Below, one piece after another: positions 16,519 to 24,405 of a stretch of 56,520 bases of DNA. The stretch comes from a virus. The notes beneath the pieces are model-generated. The model was not told where the DNA came from, made no database searches, and saw only the letters and a program-made list of their open reading frames with translations. The stretch spans positions 1-56,520 of the IMG/VR virus record IMGVR_UViG_3300034072_001152; one strand, given 5' to 3'. Within the stretch, counting starts at the first letter, position 1; the number at the start of each line of letters is the position of its first letter. The translations under genes were made by a program, and so were the position numbers.

Positions 16519-17034
16519 TTATTGCCTGCCGGTAAATCCATACTTGCGTTCAGCGGACTTCCTAGCCTTCACTGCGTCCTCGAATTTGGAAAAGCCTCCC
16601 AAGGCTATCTGGACATCATTGACCTTGATGTAGGCGAGCCAGCATTGCCGCTTCGTGCCCCAGCAGACGCCAGTTCGCCCGCTCGTGTTCGAACGGTGCC
16701 GGCCTTGATTCCGCTGATTGACGACTTGAGGAACGTCTCTGAGATTGCGCAGCCGATTGTCGGCACGCTTCCCGTTCCGATGATCTAGCTGCTCAGGCCA
16801 ATATCCGTGAACCATCGCCCATATGACCCGGTGCGCTAGATACGTCTTGTCGAACAACTTCAGTGCTCGATACCCGTGAGCGTCGATCGTCCCGGCCATT
16901 TTCCCGGCGTGCAGGGTGTTCCAGCGCTTCGACCATTTGCCGGTGCGCGGCCGCCAAAACAGCAATCCTGTCTCGGGGTAATAATCCAGCAGTTGACGCA
17001 ACAGTTCTGGCGAGGGAAGTGGCTTCTTAGCCAT
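16519..17034 (-). CDS. HNH homing endonuclease with AP2-like domain, 171 aa
   Basis: Third minus-strand member of the HNH-AP2 family: N-terminal LLDYYPETGLLFWRPRTGKW, HNH core (AHRVIWAMVHGYWPEQLDHR, then NGKRADNRLRNLR) and AP2-like end (WLAYIKVNDVQIALGGFSKF). ATG 17034 follows TTGGAG at 8 bases. It probably cuts DNA at a specific site for its own spread. It lies between the integrase-proximal operon and the accessory block. Confidence 0.85.
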   Translation of the reverse strand: MAKKPLPSPELLRQLLDYYPETGLLFWRPRTGKWSKRWNTLHAGKMAGTIDAHGYRALKLFDKTYLAHRVIWAMVHGYWPEQLDHRNGKRADNRLRNLRDVPQVVNQRNQGRHRSNTSGRTGVCWGTKRQCWLAYIKVNDVQIALGGFSKFEDAVKARKSAERKYGFTGRQ

Positions 17035-17121
17035 GCGATGCTCCAATCATCGTTGTGGTCAGGGGCGGGTGAGGTTGCAGCCTTATCCGCCTCGCCTTTG
17101 TGCCGGTTCTGTTCTCATTCG

Positions 17122-17247
17122 TCAAACACGGCTCACCCGATCACCAGCTTTCCGAGCAGTGACCAGCGCGGTCGGCATCACCTCGCTGAAGCCGAGGCAT
17201 TCCGGCGAGATGCCGCTGTCGCACTGGATCGCTACTCGGGTGGTCAT
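17122..17247 (-). CDS. Small hypothetical protein, 41 aa
   Basis: ATG 17247 overlaps the PcfJ-like gene's TGA in an ATGA, so it is probably translated by coupling. It is a short mixed peptide with two Cys. No motif is recognised, and its reality rests on the overlap. Confidence 0.45.
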   Translation of the reverse strand: MTTRVAIQCDSGISPECLGFSEVMPTALVTARKAGDRVSRV

Positions 17248-18308
17248 TTGACCACTGCCTTCCGATACTGGGCATCATACTCGCCCACCGCCGCCCTGAA
17301 GCCGGCCGGGAAGCTGGTGCTGTTGCAAGGGCCGCGCAGTTGAATCGCGCCCGCGACCGGAGACATCTCGATCGTCGCGATGCGCTTGCCGTCTTTCTGG
17401 CAACTGACGATTGAGGCCGAGCCCCGCATGACCCGCGGCGTGTAGCTGGCAACGCAGTGGTGCATCGCTGCGCCCTCAAGGTGGATGGCCTCGGGCGTCC
17501 GCAGCGCAATGAAGGTGAAGCCGCCGATCTCGACCTGATCGGACATGGGGTTTCGGCAGATCACTTGGTCGACCGGGACGCCGTGAACATTGGCTTTCTG
17601 GCGAGCAAGGGCTTCGTGCCAGCGTTCCCGGGCGGCTGCGGCTTGATCCCATGTCCAGTTGAGGTCGATCGTCACCCTGACCTCGCGGGTGAAGTTCGCC
17701 CGGGTGAAAAAGTCGATCATGTCGAAAAGCTCAGAGCCGTTGTGCGTCCCGAGTTCGCGAACCATCCAAGGCCAAAACCGCGTTTCGAACATCCGTGGCA
17801 TCGCGCCATTGAGCACGTTCAACCAAACCCGTTGCCGCTTCGGATGCGACCTCGGCATGGCCTGAGCGATCATCGACGGGTTCATGTCGCAGAGCAGGCG
17901 CAGCAGATCGGCGTGGCGCGGCAACGGAGCCTTAGGGTGGATATTGCGCATCGGCATCGGGATCGACCAGCGCCGCATGATGTCGCGCAGCCGTGGCCTG
18001 CCTTCGAACACATCAATGACCGTGCGCTGGATTAACTCGGCCTGCTTGGGCGTGATGCGATGCGGCTGGGTAACGCCGTGGCCCAGCCAGATCGGCAGTG
18101 CCGGGAACTGCTCGAAATAGTCGATCACCCACGGCCTGTAGCGGGTCATCGGCAGCGCAAGGGCGCACATCTGGGTCTGGGCGCCGTAGAGGGCCTTGCA
18201 GCGCGCTTCGACCGTATCGCCGACCAGATAGTTCTGCTCATCGGCCGGATTGGCGAATTCGAAGGGCAGCATCTCGCCCGGCCGAGGCTGTTCTGGAAAC
18301 CAGCTCAC
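17244..18308 (-). CDS. PcfJ-domain protein, 354 aa
   Basis: The C-terminal part carries the hallmark of PcfJ-like proteins (AMHHCVASYTPRVMRG followed by GKRIATIEM), a domain found in conjugative elements and phages whose chemistry is not established. The N-terminal 200 residues are helical and Trp/Arg/Pro-rich. It is followed with a 4-base overlap by a 41-aa gene and preceded by the small HNH gene, whose stop it overlaps. Possible roles include nucleic-acid binding or host takeover, none of which can be told from sequence. Confidence 0.65.
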   Translation of the reverse strand: MSWFPEQPRPGEMLPFEFANPADEQNYLVGDTVEARCKALYGAQTQMCALALPMTRYRPWVIDYFEQFPALPIWLGHGVTQPHRITPKQAELIQRTVIDVFEGRPRLRDIMRRWSIPMPMRNIHPKAPLPRHADLLRLLCDMNPSMIAQAMPRSHPKRQRVWLNVLNGAMPRMFETRFWPWMVRELGTHNGSELFDMIDFFTRANFTREVRVTIDLNWTWDQAAAARERWHEALARQKANVHGVPVDQVICRNPMSDQVEIGGFTFIALRTPEAIHLEGAAMHHCVASYTPRVMRGSASIVSCQKDGKRIATIEMSPVAGAIQLRGPCNSTSFPAGFRAAVGEYDAQYRKAVVK

Positions 18309-18601
18309 GCAACCTTCCCCCGCTTCCGCAGCCGGGCATTGACCATCTCAAGCCATATCCGCTCGCATCCGGTCGGCATCCGATCGCCTTTCCTGAGATT
18401 GCAGGACTGATGCATTACGACCTGGTTGCCATATTCGCGCTTCCCGCCCTTTGCGCGCGGAATCACCTCGTCGATCGTGAGTGCGCGCGGATGCTTCCGG
18501 CCGAGGTGCGGAAATGCGCGCTCGCCGCAGGAAGCGCATTTCAGGTCTTGCAGTTTCCAGAGCAGCATCCGGCGCTTTCCTTTGCCCTGCGCCTTGCTCA
18601 C
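18305..18601 (-). CDS. Small HNH-family protein with altered DH motif, 98 aa
   Basis: Zinc-binding CASC near residue 23, then LTIDEVIPRAKGGKREYGNQ and MHQSCNLRKGD reproduce the McrA-type HNH layout. The usual Asp-His of the first motif reads Asp-Glu, so the general base position is changed; the later Asn and His remain. It may be a divergent nuclease or a DNA-binding remnant. Overlaps both neighbours by 4 bases. Confidence 0.7.
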   Translation of the reverse strand: MSKAQGKGKRRMLLWKLQDLKCASCGERAFPHLGRKHPRALTIDEVIPRAKGGKREYGNQVVMHQSCNLRKGDRMPTGCERIWLEMVNARLRKRGKVA

Positions 18602-19095
18602 GCCCCCTCTCCCGCGGCGATGACGGCTTGGAGGCGTTCAATCTCGCCGAGGATGTCGGGGTGCGGACGGAACCACTCGCCATGAAGGCGATGCTCGGCA
18701 AAGCGAGCGTGATACGACCGTTCAAGAGAAACTGGGCCTTCGACGATGGCTGCCAGCGTCAATTCGCTCGGCCCAGCTAATTGCAAATCGCGCATACGTC
18801 GGTGGGGGTTCTTTGCATGGCCGATCTTGATGGGCCCAGCGCTGCTCGTGATGAAATACACGGTGGTCAGATCGCGAGAGACACCAGAAGCCCACTGGCC
18901 TTGGTTTTGCTGCGGCCGGGCGAGATAGGCTTGAACCATTGCAGCCCCTTCGGGGTGCCCATTAGCCCAGCACGACATAGCGTTGATCCACCCCCCAGGG
19001 TCAGCGCGCGTCTTTTCCTGATCCCAAGCGTGAATGGAGCCGGGCAGGCCGTATGGAAAGACGGGGCAATCAGTGGTAGGCGACATATCAGCCAT
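18598..19095 (-). CDS. T5orf172 / GIY-YIG-like nuclease domain protein, 165 aa
   Basis: The central part (TVYFITSSAGPIKIGHAKNP, then RMRDLQLAGP, and later ARFAEHRLHGEWFRP) matches the T5orf172 branch of GIY-YIG-like domains. ATG 19095 is chosen for its GAAAGGACC ribosome site; the frame stays open far to the right but there shadows the integrase. Enzymes of this type nick DNA or RNA-DNA hybrids; the specific role here is unknown. Confidence 0.7.
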   Translation of the reverse strand: MADMSPTTDCPVFPYGLPGSIHAWDQEKTRADPGGWINAMSCWANGHPEGAAMVQAYLARPQQNQGQWASGVSRDLTTVYFITSSAGPIKIGHAKNPHRRMRDLQLAGPSELTLAAIVEGPVSLERSYHARFAEHRLHGEWFRPHPDILGEIERLQAVIAAGEGA

Positions 19096-19157
19096 CGTGC
19101 GGTCCTTTCGCATGGAGGTCAGGCCCGGCATGGTGCTCGTAACACCTGTCGGGCCAA

Positions 19158-19431
19158 TGTGTACCGGCGTACACCTGATCGGCACATAAATCGAACAAAA
19201 GCGGCCCAAATTGGGGAAATCGGCCTGCAATTGGGCGAAAAAAGCGTGGATTGTCAGAGACACCCCAAGTTTACACCGAGAAGGCCGGGGGATCGTGACC
19301 CTCACCGCCCACGGCGGAATTCCGCCATTTTTCACAGTCCCGCCGAATTGGGCGTGTGTACCGATGTACGCTAGAAGGCGGTCGCTGAGCTCGCATCGCG
19401 CATGAATGAGGGGCTGTACCTCGCGTACACC
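19158..19431. repeat. Three GTAC-N4/5-GTAC inverted repeats by the integrase 3' end
   Basis: TGTGTACCGGCGTACACC at 19158-19175 has 6-bp arms. GTGTGTACCGATGTACGC at 19354-19371 and TGTACCTCGCGTACACC at 19415-19431 are related. The first two lie in the 275-bp gap between the integrase stop and the next gene, where arm sites or an operator would be expected; the third is in the integrase coding end. No attP core could be identified without the host sequence. Confidence 0.45.
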
Positions 19432-20339
19432 TGCTCGGTCATGCGCAGGCTGGTGTGACCGAGGTACTGCGAAATCATCTGCATCGGCACATTGTCCTGC
19501 GCCATCCAGACTGCGCAGGTGTGCCTCAAGACATGAGGTGAGAACGGAATGCCGGTGCGATCCGACAGCCGCTCGATCGCCTTTTTCACGCTGCCGACCT
19601 GCTTGCCGCCGTACTCGATAACGAAGTCCGTCAGCCGCGCCTCGTTCGCCGCCTGAAGCGCCGCATAGGTCTGCTCGTTCATGGGCACCACGGTACGGCG
19701 CTTGTTCGTCTGGATGCGACCAGAAGGTCGATAGTCGATGGTGCGCTGGTCGAAATTCACGCGATCCCATGTGAGATCGAGGATGGCGCCCGCTCTCGCG
19801 CCAGTCGTCAGCCCGAGGATCAGAAACAGCTTGATGTGAGGCGTTGTGGCTGCGTCGACGATCGCTCTGGCCTGCTCTTTGGTCAGCCAGGCATCCCGAG
19901 CTTTTGAAGCTGGCGGAATCCAGATCGCTGGCGCATCGGCGCGATAGTGGTGTCGGAGACAGGCGCGTAGCAATTCCAGATCTGTCTTGATGGTGCTGTT
20001 CGCGTACCCCAGCTTTCGGCGGGCATGGTAATATGCCCGGCAGTCGTCCTTGGTGATGCTGCTGCCGATGCGGTTGCCGAAGGTCGGCCCAAGCGCCGCC
20101 CAGTGTGCCTGAAACCTGTCCGCTCGGGCTCCGTCTGTGATCCGGTCGCGCGTGTACGCAGGCCATAGATCAGCTACCCGCTCACTTTTTGCGGCGTGGA
20201 GCCGGTTCCAGATAGCACGGGCGACAGCTTCGGCCTCGCCGCGGTGATCCGTGCCAGTCGTGATTCTGCGGCGACGTTCACCGTCTCGGAAGGTGAGCGC
20301 GTACTTTCCTCGGTGGATGGTGAGGGAATATTCTGACAC
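19371..20339 (-). CDS. int: Tyrosine recombinase integrase, 322 aa
   Basis: A site-specific recombinase for phage integration and excision. N-terminal arm-binding and core-binding parts precede the catalytic domain with the first Arg (LTTGARAGAILDLTW), HVLRHTC (His-x-x-Arg), LGHTS (His) and the nucleophile Tyr in TEQVYARYSP. GTG 20339 (VSEYSLTIHRGKY) is proposed as start because the frame upstream overlaps the excisionase gene; a slightly later start is possible. The gene overlaps the excisionase gene by about 166 bases, so the two are controlled together. It proves a temperate lifestyle. Confidence 0.9.
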   Translation of the reverse strand: MSEYSLTIHRGKYALTFRDGERRRRITTGTDHRGEAEAVARAIWNRLHAAKSERVADLWPAYTRDRITDGARADRFQAHWAALGPTFGNRIGSSITKDDCRAYYHARRKLGYANSTIKTDLELLRACLRHHYRADAPAIWIPPASKARDAWLTKEQARAIVDAATTPHIKLFLILGLTTGARAGAILDLTWDRVNFDQRTIDYRPSGRIQTNKRRTVVPMNEQTYAALQAANEARLTDFVIEYGGKQVGSVKKAIERLSDRTGIPFSPHVLRHTCAVWMAQDNVPMQMISQYLGHTSLRMTEQVYARYSPSFMRDASSATAF

Positions 20340-20491
20340 TCGTACCGCGCTACCTCGGCTGCTGGGATGCGGATGAGCTTGCCCAGCTCGAAGCCGGCTA
20401 GCTCGCCGTCGCGGTACATACGCCGAATTTTCTCGGCTGAACAACCCCAGCGTTCGGCCAAGGTTTTCGGGCAGTAGGGCTTTTCAGTCAT
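20174..20491 (-). CDS. xis: Excisionase-like MerR-type helix-turn-helix protein, 105 aa
   Basis: A helix-turn-helix of the excisionase/MerR type occupies the first 55 residues (LAERWGCSAEKIRRMYRDGE and LGKLIRIPAAEVARY). A disordered Ser/Thr/Pro-rich tail is encoded over the start of the integrase. Such proteins bend DNA at attachment sites to favour excision. ATG 20491 fits the family N-terminus; an earlier Met adds only a basic tail. Confidence 0.75.
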   Translation of the reverse strand: MTEKPYCPKTLAERWGCSAEKIRRMYRDGELAGFELGKLIRIPAAEVARYECQNIPSPSTEESTRSPSETVNVAAESRLARITAARPKLSPVLSGTGSTPQKVSG

Positions 20492-20568
20492 GTCATCGTC
20501 CTTTCCACCGCGCCGCAAGCGTGGCGACGGTGAATGCCGGGTTCGGGTCACGGATTAGGTTCGCCCGA

Positions 20569-20826
20569 TCATGCCGCCACAACCAGAGGTTCGGCCTCGC
20601 GCGGCTTTTCGGGCGCGCAACGCGGGCAGTGCTTGTCGACGGCCTCGATCATGCCCTTGAGGGCCGTGCTTTCCTTGACCATGCGCTCGGCAAGTGCGCG
20701 GGCGCTGGCGTCGTTGATCGCATCGCCTTGCATCAGCCAGATCACCAGCTCGGCCTTGTGGGCATCGCAGGCGGATTGGTGAACTTTGCCGCTGCTGTCG
20801 CGGTAGCAGGTGATTTCAGTGACCAT
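20569..20826 (-). CDS. Hypothetical protein, 85 aa
   Basis: A small protein with a CPRC near the C-terminus and a helical middle; no paired zinc ligands are obvious. It starts at ATG 20826, directly beside the stop of the next gene. It belongs to the tail of the leftward early operon. No family is recognised. Confidence 0.65.
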   Translation of the reverse strand: MVTEITCYRDSSGKVHQSACDAHKAELVIWLMQGDAINDASARALAERMVKESTALKGMIEAVDKHCPRCAPEKPREAEPLVVAA

Positions 20827-20827
20827 C

Positions 20828-21232
20828 TCAGTCTCTCCCGTGTTTCTTGAGTTCGGCAGTGAGGCGGCTCAGGGTGACAAGCCCTTGGAGGGCGTAGTGG
20901 TCTGCCCAAAGCAGGCGGCGCTGCACAATATCGACCAAATTACCCGGCTCAGCTTCGAAAGCGCCAAGTTGCTCGGTAAGCCCCTCCGCTCTTGCCGCCT
21001 CGAAGCACATAGAGACGCTCTCCAAAGCCTCCCTCGCCGCCTCTATCGCGTCCAGCAGCGGGGCGGTGGTGGATTGCGTCACCTCGGCTTCAAAGCGGGT
21101 TATAACTGCCGTGACAGCGTTAGTGTCGATCTCGTAATAACCACCATTGGTCACGATGTTGGCGGCACTGGTCACGTCCTCGGCGACCTCCTCCGCGCGC
21201 TGCGTCACCCGCGCCTCGCTCGGGACGGTCAT
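20828..21232 (-). CDS. Hypothetical helical protein, 134 aa
   Basis: Ala/Glu/Val-rich, probably all-helical with coiled-coil stretches (LLDAIEAAREALESVSM). It overlaps the upstream stop by 4 bases. No membrane segment or motif. Typical of small early phage proteins of unknown role. Confidence 0.65.
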   Translation of the reverse strand: MTVPSEARVTQRAEEVAEDVTSAANIVTNGGYYEIDTNAVTAVITRFEAEVTQSTTAPLLDAIEAAREALESVSMCFEAARAEGLTEQLGAFEAEPGNLVDIVQRRLLWADHYALQGLVTLSRLTAELKKHGRD

Positions 21233-21786
21233 TGGTCGGCTCCCGTAAGATAGTGATCGTCGATTTCATCGAGCAGCCCTTCCCAAGTGAAGGCAGACGC
21301 GACCGGGGCATCAGGATCGGCACCGCCAAGATAAGCTTCCCAGCCATCGGTGCCCCAGCGCGCGTTCTCTTCGTGAAAGCCACACTCCCAGCCGCGATAC
21401 CAAACGGTCTTGCCCTCAGTCGGCTTTACAGGGCGAGAGCCGTGCAAAAGGGCGCGGGCTTTGTCCGCGAAGTGATCGCCGATAACGCCGTCAGGGGATG
21501 AGTATTTCAGCAGTCCAGCCATAAGTTCGCGGACTTCGTCGGACATGACAGCTTTTGTCGTGCTGTCCGTGCTATCGCTAGGCTTGGGCAACAGCCGCAT
21601 TTCTTCGCGGCTCGGTTCCTGATCGCTGCAAAACCCCGCGTCGATGAATGCCTTTAGGGTCGTATGTGGTGTGCGGCAAAAGCCAAGGCACCACGCTTCA
21701 AGCTCGGCCTTGGTCCATTGGGGCGACGACACACGAAACGCATCACGGTCGGCAGTAATGCCGGAGGGGGTGCGGGGCGCGCTCAT
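21229..21786 (-). CDS. Hypothetical protein, 185 aa
   Basis: Two modules are visible: a helical N-terminal half, and a C-terminal half with aromatic motifs (WYRGWECGFHEENARWGTDG) resembling small domains seen in other phage early proteins. ATGA overlaps join it to both neighbours. No function can be given. Confidence 0.65.
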   Translation of the reverse strand: MSAPRTPSGITADRDAFRVSSPQWTKAELEAWCLGFCRTPHTTLKAFIDAGFCSDQEPSREEMRLLPKPSDSTDSTTKAVMSDEVRELMAGLLKYSSPDGVIGDHFADKARALLHGSRPVKPTEGKTVWYRGWECGFHEENARWGTDGWEAYLGGADPDAPVASAFTWEGLLDEIDDHYLTGADQ

Positions 21787-22052
21787 GATGCACCGCCTTG
21801 AGCGCGAGCTATGACAGAGTTGACGCGCGCCAGAGTTGCTGCGCGGGTGTCACCCATGTCGTCGCCATTGTGCTCAAGTAGTTCCTCAAGCGCCCCTGCA
21901 CCGATAAGGGCGCACTCCAGCAACTCTCGGTGGCTTTCCAACAGCGTCCGCACGTCCTCACGGCTCGGCAGCACGCGGCTGTCCCACGTAGCGCGGTCAA
22001 GGCGGTCCAGCGCGACGGCAAACGCCTCACGGTCGATACGGGGCGCGCTCAT
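21783..22052 (-). CDS. Hypothetical helical protein, 89 aa
   Basis: A short helical protein (LESHRELLECALIGAGALEE). Like its neighbours at 21786 and 22354 it opens with MSAP, and the DNA at these three starts is alike, which hints at copied start regions. Overlaps of 4 bases on each side. Confidence 0.65.
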   Translation of the reverse strand: MSAPRIDREAFAVALDRLDRATWDSRVLPSREDVRTLLESHRELLECALIGAGALEELLEHNGDDMGDTRAATLARVNSVIARAQGGAS

Positions 22053-22354
22053 TCCGCCGCCTCCCGCTCCATGCGGTCAATCTCCCAACAGGTGCCATCC
22101 ACCGCCGCCGCCCACTCGTTCACCGTGTAGCGAAGCGAAGTGCAGGTGACGTTGCACACGGCAACATAAGCATCGTGCTCGCGGCAATGCTGGATAGCCA
22201 CTTCAAGGCGGGCGATGATCTTTGCAGCGCGGGCCGTATCGCCAACGCCGTGGTCAATCACCTCCTGCAAGCGGGCGATCTGCTTGCGGGCGCGCACCAC
22301 ATCAGGCGCGGCGGCAAACTCGGCTTCGGTGCAGAACTTGAGGGGGGCGCTCAT
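22049..22354 (-). CDS. Hypothetical helical protein, 101 aa
   Basis: Mostly helical with three Cys and a probable coiled coil (VVRARKQIARLQEVID). It sits in the ATGA-linked chain between the DHFR-like gene and 21783. No motif is recognised. Confidence 0.65.
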   Translation of the reverse strand: MSAPLKFCTEAEFAAAPDVVRARKQIARLQEVIDHGVGDTARAAKIIARLEVAIQHCREHDAYVAVCNVTCTSLRYTVNEWAAAVDGTCWEIDRMEREAAE

Positions 22355-23013
22355 GCCTCACCACCTTCCGGCTTGCCCGTCATGTGGGCGCGCTCCATCC
22401 GCTTCGCAGGCTCGACATGGACCTGCCCCTTGGCACCGTCAGCGATGCACTCAATCACCAAGCCCTCGGGCGTGAAGCTGCTGCTGTAATAGCCGACAAC
22501 CTTGCCCTGCCACTCAGGGCCGGACTTCTTGCGGACTTCGCAGCCGAGCGGGAAGGCTTCAGCCCCCGGCCACGGTGCCACAGGGACGCGGGAGAGGGTG
22601 GCGCGGATCATTGCAATCTTGGACTTCGCTTCGTGCTGGACGAATTGCCCAGCGGTGCCGCCGTTGTCGGCAATGACTTCGGACAGGTCGAGTTCACACC
22701 AGTTGGCAACCCAGCGCTCTAGATGCTTGAGCGCCTCGACCCCTGCCTCGCCCAGCGCAGGGACGCGCCCTAGTTCCATGCCACGGCGAAGGGCGGCGTG
22801 GAGGCGGTCAACCACCGCTTCAATATTGCCCCGATAGTTATGAGTTTCGCTACATGCAAAGTCCCCAAATTCGATCGGTGTGTCGGTAAGTTCGAGCGCA
22901 TCCCGCAGTGCATCTCGCACCGCATCCCGCGACAGCGGGTCAACCTCTCGCGCCTCCAACGCAGCACGTTCCGCAGCGTGGCGGGCTTCCATCTGTTCGC
23001 GGGTCTCGGTCAT
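22351..23013 (-). CDS. Protein with C-terminal type II (R67-like) DHFR-type SH3 domain, 220 aa
   Basis: Residues about 155-210 align closely with plasmid R67 dihydrofolate reductase: VRKKSG (160-165), WQGKVVGYY, TPEG (181-184), then GQVH (196-199) against R67 VQIY, and an ER near the end. Lys162 matches R67 Lys32 and Gln197 matches Gln67, but Tyr69 is His199 and Val66 is Gly196, so folate reduction is uncertain. The N-terminal 150 residues are helical and unrelated to R67. R67-type enzymes work as homotetramers and resist trimethoprim. Here the domain may instead be a binding barrel in an early phage protein. Confidence 0.7.
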   Translation of the reverse strand: MTETREQMEARHAAERAALEAREVDPLSRDAVRDALRDALELTDTPIEFGDFACSETHNYRGNIEAVVDRLHAALRRGMELGRVPALGEAGVEALKHLERWVANWCELDLSEVIADNGGTAGQFVQHEAKSKIAMIRATLSRVPVAPWPGAEAFPLGCEVRKKSGPEWQGKVVGYYSSSFTPEGLVIECIADGAKGQVHVEPAKRMERAHMTGKPEGGEA

Positions 23014-23270
23014 GCGGGGGTGTCCTCTGTGTCGTTTCGGCTTTCATCGACTGCACGAATGGCAGCGTGCGCAAAACGGATACATTTGGCCCTGTCGTCT
23101 TCCCATTCGCACCACTTCTCGCAAATCAACTCTAACGGGTCGTCTTCGTGGAAATGGGCGCGGAAAATAGCAAAGGCGACCGCGAACAGTTCGGGGGCAC
23201 CGCGCTTACAAGGTCGGCCAAGCTTGGCTCTTACCTTGGCGGTGAATTGCTTAAGGGTCGTTTCAGCCAT
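23010..23270 (-). CDS. Hypothetical helical protein, 86 aa
   Basis: Start ATG 23270 follows GGAGAGTGTG. The protein has a basic N-terminal part (KVRAKLGRPCKRG) and an acidic Trp/Cys-containing middle. Coupled to the DHFR-like gene by an overlap. No family is recognised. Confidence 0.65.
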   Translation of the reverse strand: MAETTLKQFTAKVRAKLGRPCKRGAPELFAVAFAIFRAHFHEDDPLELICEKWCEWEDDRAKCIRFAHAAIRAVDESRNDTEDTPA

Positions 23271-23317
23271 CACACTCTCCATTCACCGGCCCGCAGGCCA
23301 TAGGGTTGCACGGTCAT
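23270..23317 (-). CDS. Possible 15-residue coupling peptide
   Basis: A 15-codon frame begins in an ATGA overlap with the RecT stop and ends in TGATG with the next gene. It may only carry ribosomes across the gap between two genes. Evidence is limited to the perfect overlaps. Confidence 0.3.
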   Translation of the reverse strand: MTVQPYGLRAGEWRV

Positions 23318-24405
23318 GCCTGAGCCTTCGCCTTGAGAGCTTCCTTCAGCGCATTGGCCTGGCGGGCGAGACTGTCGCGCACCTCCTGCGGCATGACCTC
23401 GAGATCGGCCTTGAACTTCGTCGGCACGGCTTGCAGGTCGATCACCGTCTCGGCCTTGTCCATGGCGGCCTTGATCTCGGCGACCTTGGCGGCCCATGGC
23501 GCGTCCGGCGAGAACGGGTCGATCGCTTCGTCTTCCGGCTCGCCCTGCTCAAGCGGCCCGTCGATTTCGTCGAGCGTCTGCTGTGCGGCTTCGGAGAGCG
23601 TGCCGGGCATCTCGTCGTCTTGGATGTCAGCGGCAAGTCGCTCACGGCGGGCCTCATCGGCTTCAAACTGGCCGTCATTGATGTCCTCGACCTCGGCGTC
23701 TTGCACCTGCTCGGCGGCGACTGTTTCCATTTCCGACACAGTTGTCGTCTGCTCGACCGTCACACCGGCCTGCTGGGCGAGCATGTCGCTGCTGAGACGT
23801 TGGGGACGGTCGGCCTGCCCTTCCATGAGATCCGGCCGGTCGCGCACTTCCTCGGCGATATGCAGGCCCTTGAGGACATCGGCAAAACCGTCGCGCATTG
23901 CCCACGACCGGGCGCGCATCTGGCGCATCCGCTGCGGATATTGCGTCCAAGGCCCCGATTTTCCGGCCAAGCCCGCCTTCTTCGCATCCTCCATGCTGAA
24001 GCTGCGCACGATCGGTGTCGACCGGCCTTTGCGCACCAGCTTGCAGGTCGCGGTCTGACCGTCATCGGTTTCCTCGATGTCGTCCAGCAGACCGGACGCC
24101 TGCACCAGCGCCAGCGCCCCGTCGCCCCAGATCGCCGGGTTATTGCCGATCACCGCGATGGATTGGAGGGCTTGAAACGGGGCGAGGCCGAGCTCGGCAC
24201 CGGCCATGATGCCGACGAAGCACTTGTTGACATCGTTCCCGTAGGCTTTTGGCGTCATGCCGGACATCGCAAGGGCATTGGCGAGCCGGAACGCCTGCTC
24301 GATGTCTGTCGGCACGAAAGCCGAGACGGCGGTGCCAGACTGGATGGCAGGCGGGCGCGGCCGCGGGGTCTGCTGTTCGGCGATGGCTGTGGTGGTGTCG
24401 GTCAT
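23314..24405 (-). CDS. RecT-family single-strand annealing protein, 363 aa
   Basis: Residues about 40-190 match RecT-type recombinases: FVGIMAGAELGLAPFQALQS, then PAIWGDGALALV, and GPWTQYPQRMRQMRARSWAM. It coats single strands and promotes annealing during phage recombination. The C-terminal 170 residues are acidic and probably disordered up to a helical basic end. ATG 24405 is chosen because the longer frame overlaps the exonuclease. It is next to two nucleases, which together form a RecET-like module. Confidence 0.85.
   Translation of the reverse strand: MTDTTTAIAEQQTPRPRPPAIQSGTAVSAFVPTDIEQAFRLANALAMSGMTPKAYGNDVNKCFVGIMAGAELGLAPFQALQSIAVIGNNPAIWGDGALALVQASGLLDDIEETDDGQTATCKLVRKGRSTPIVRSFSMEDAKKAGLAGKSGPWTQYPQRMRQMRARSWAMRDGFADVLKGLHIAEEVRDRPDLMEGQADRPQRLSSDMLAQQAGVTVEQTTTVSEMETVAAEQVQDAEVEDINDGQFEADEARRERLAADIQDDEMPGTLSEAAQQTLDEIDGPLEQGEPEDEAIDPFSPDAPWAAKVAEIKAAMDKAETVIDLQAVPTKFKADLEVMPQEVRDSLARQANALKEALKAKAQA

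Noticed and set aside
19096-19370. Defined attP core
   Set aside because: No tRNA-like or otherwise recognisable core could be fixed without the host attachment site.
18598-20166. A single 522-residue minus-strand protein
   Set aside because: The right two thirds shadow the integrase in another frame; a good ribosome site at 19095 marks the real start.
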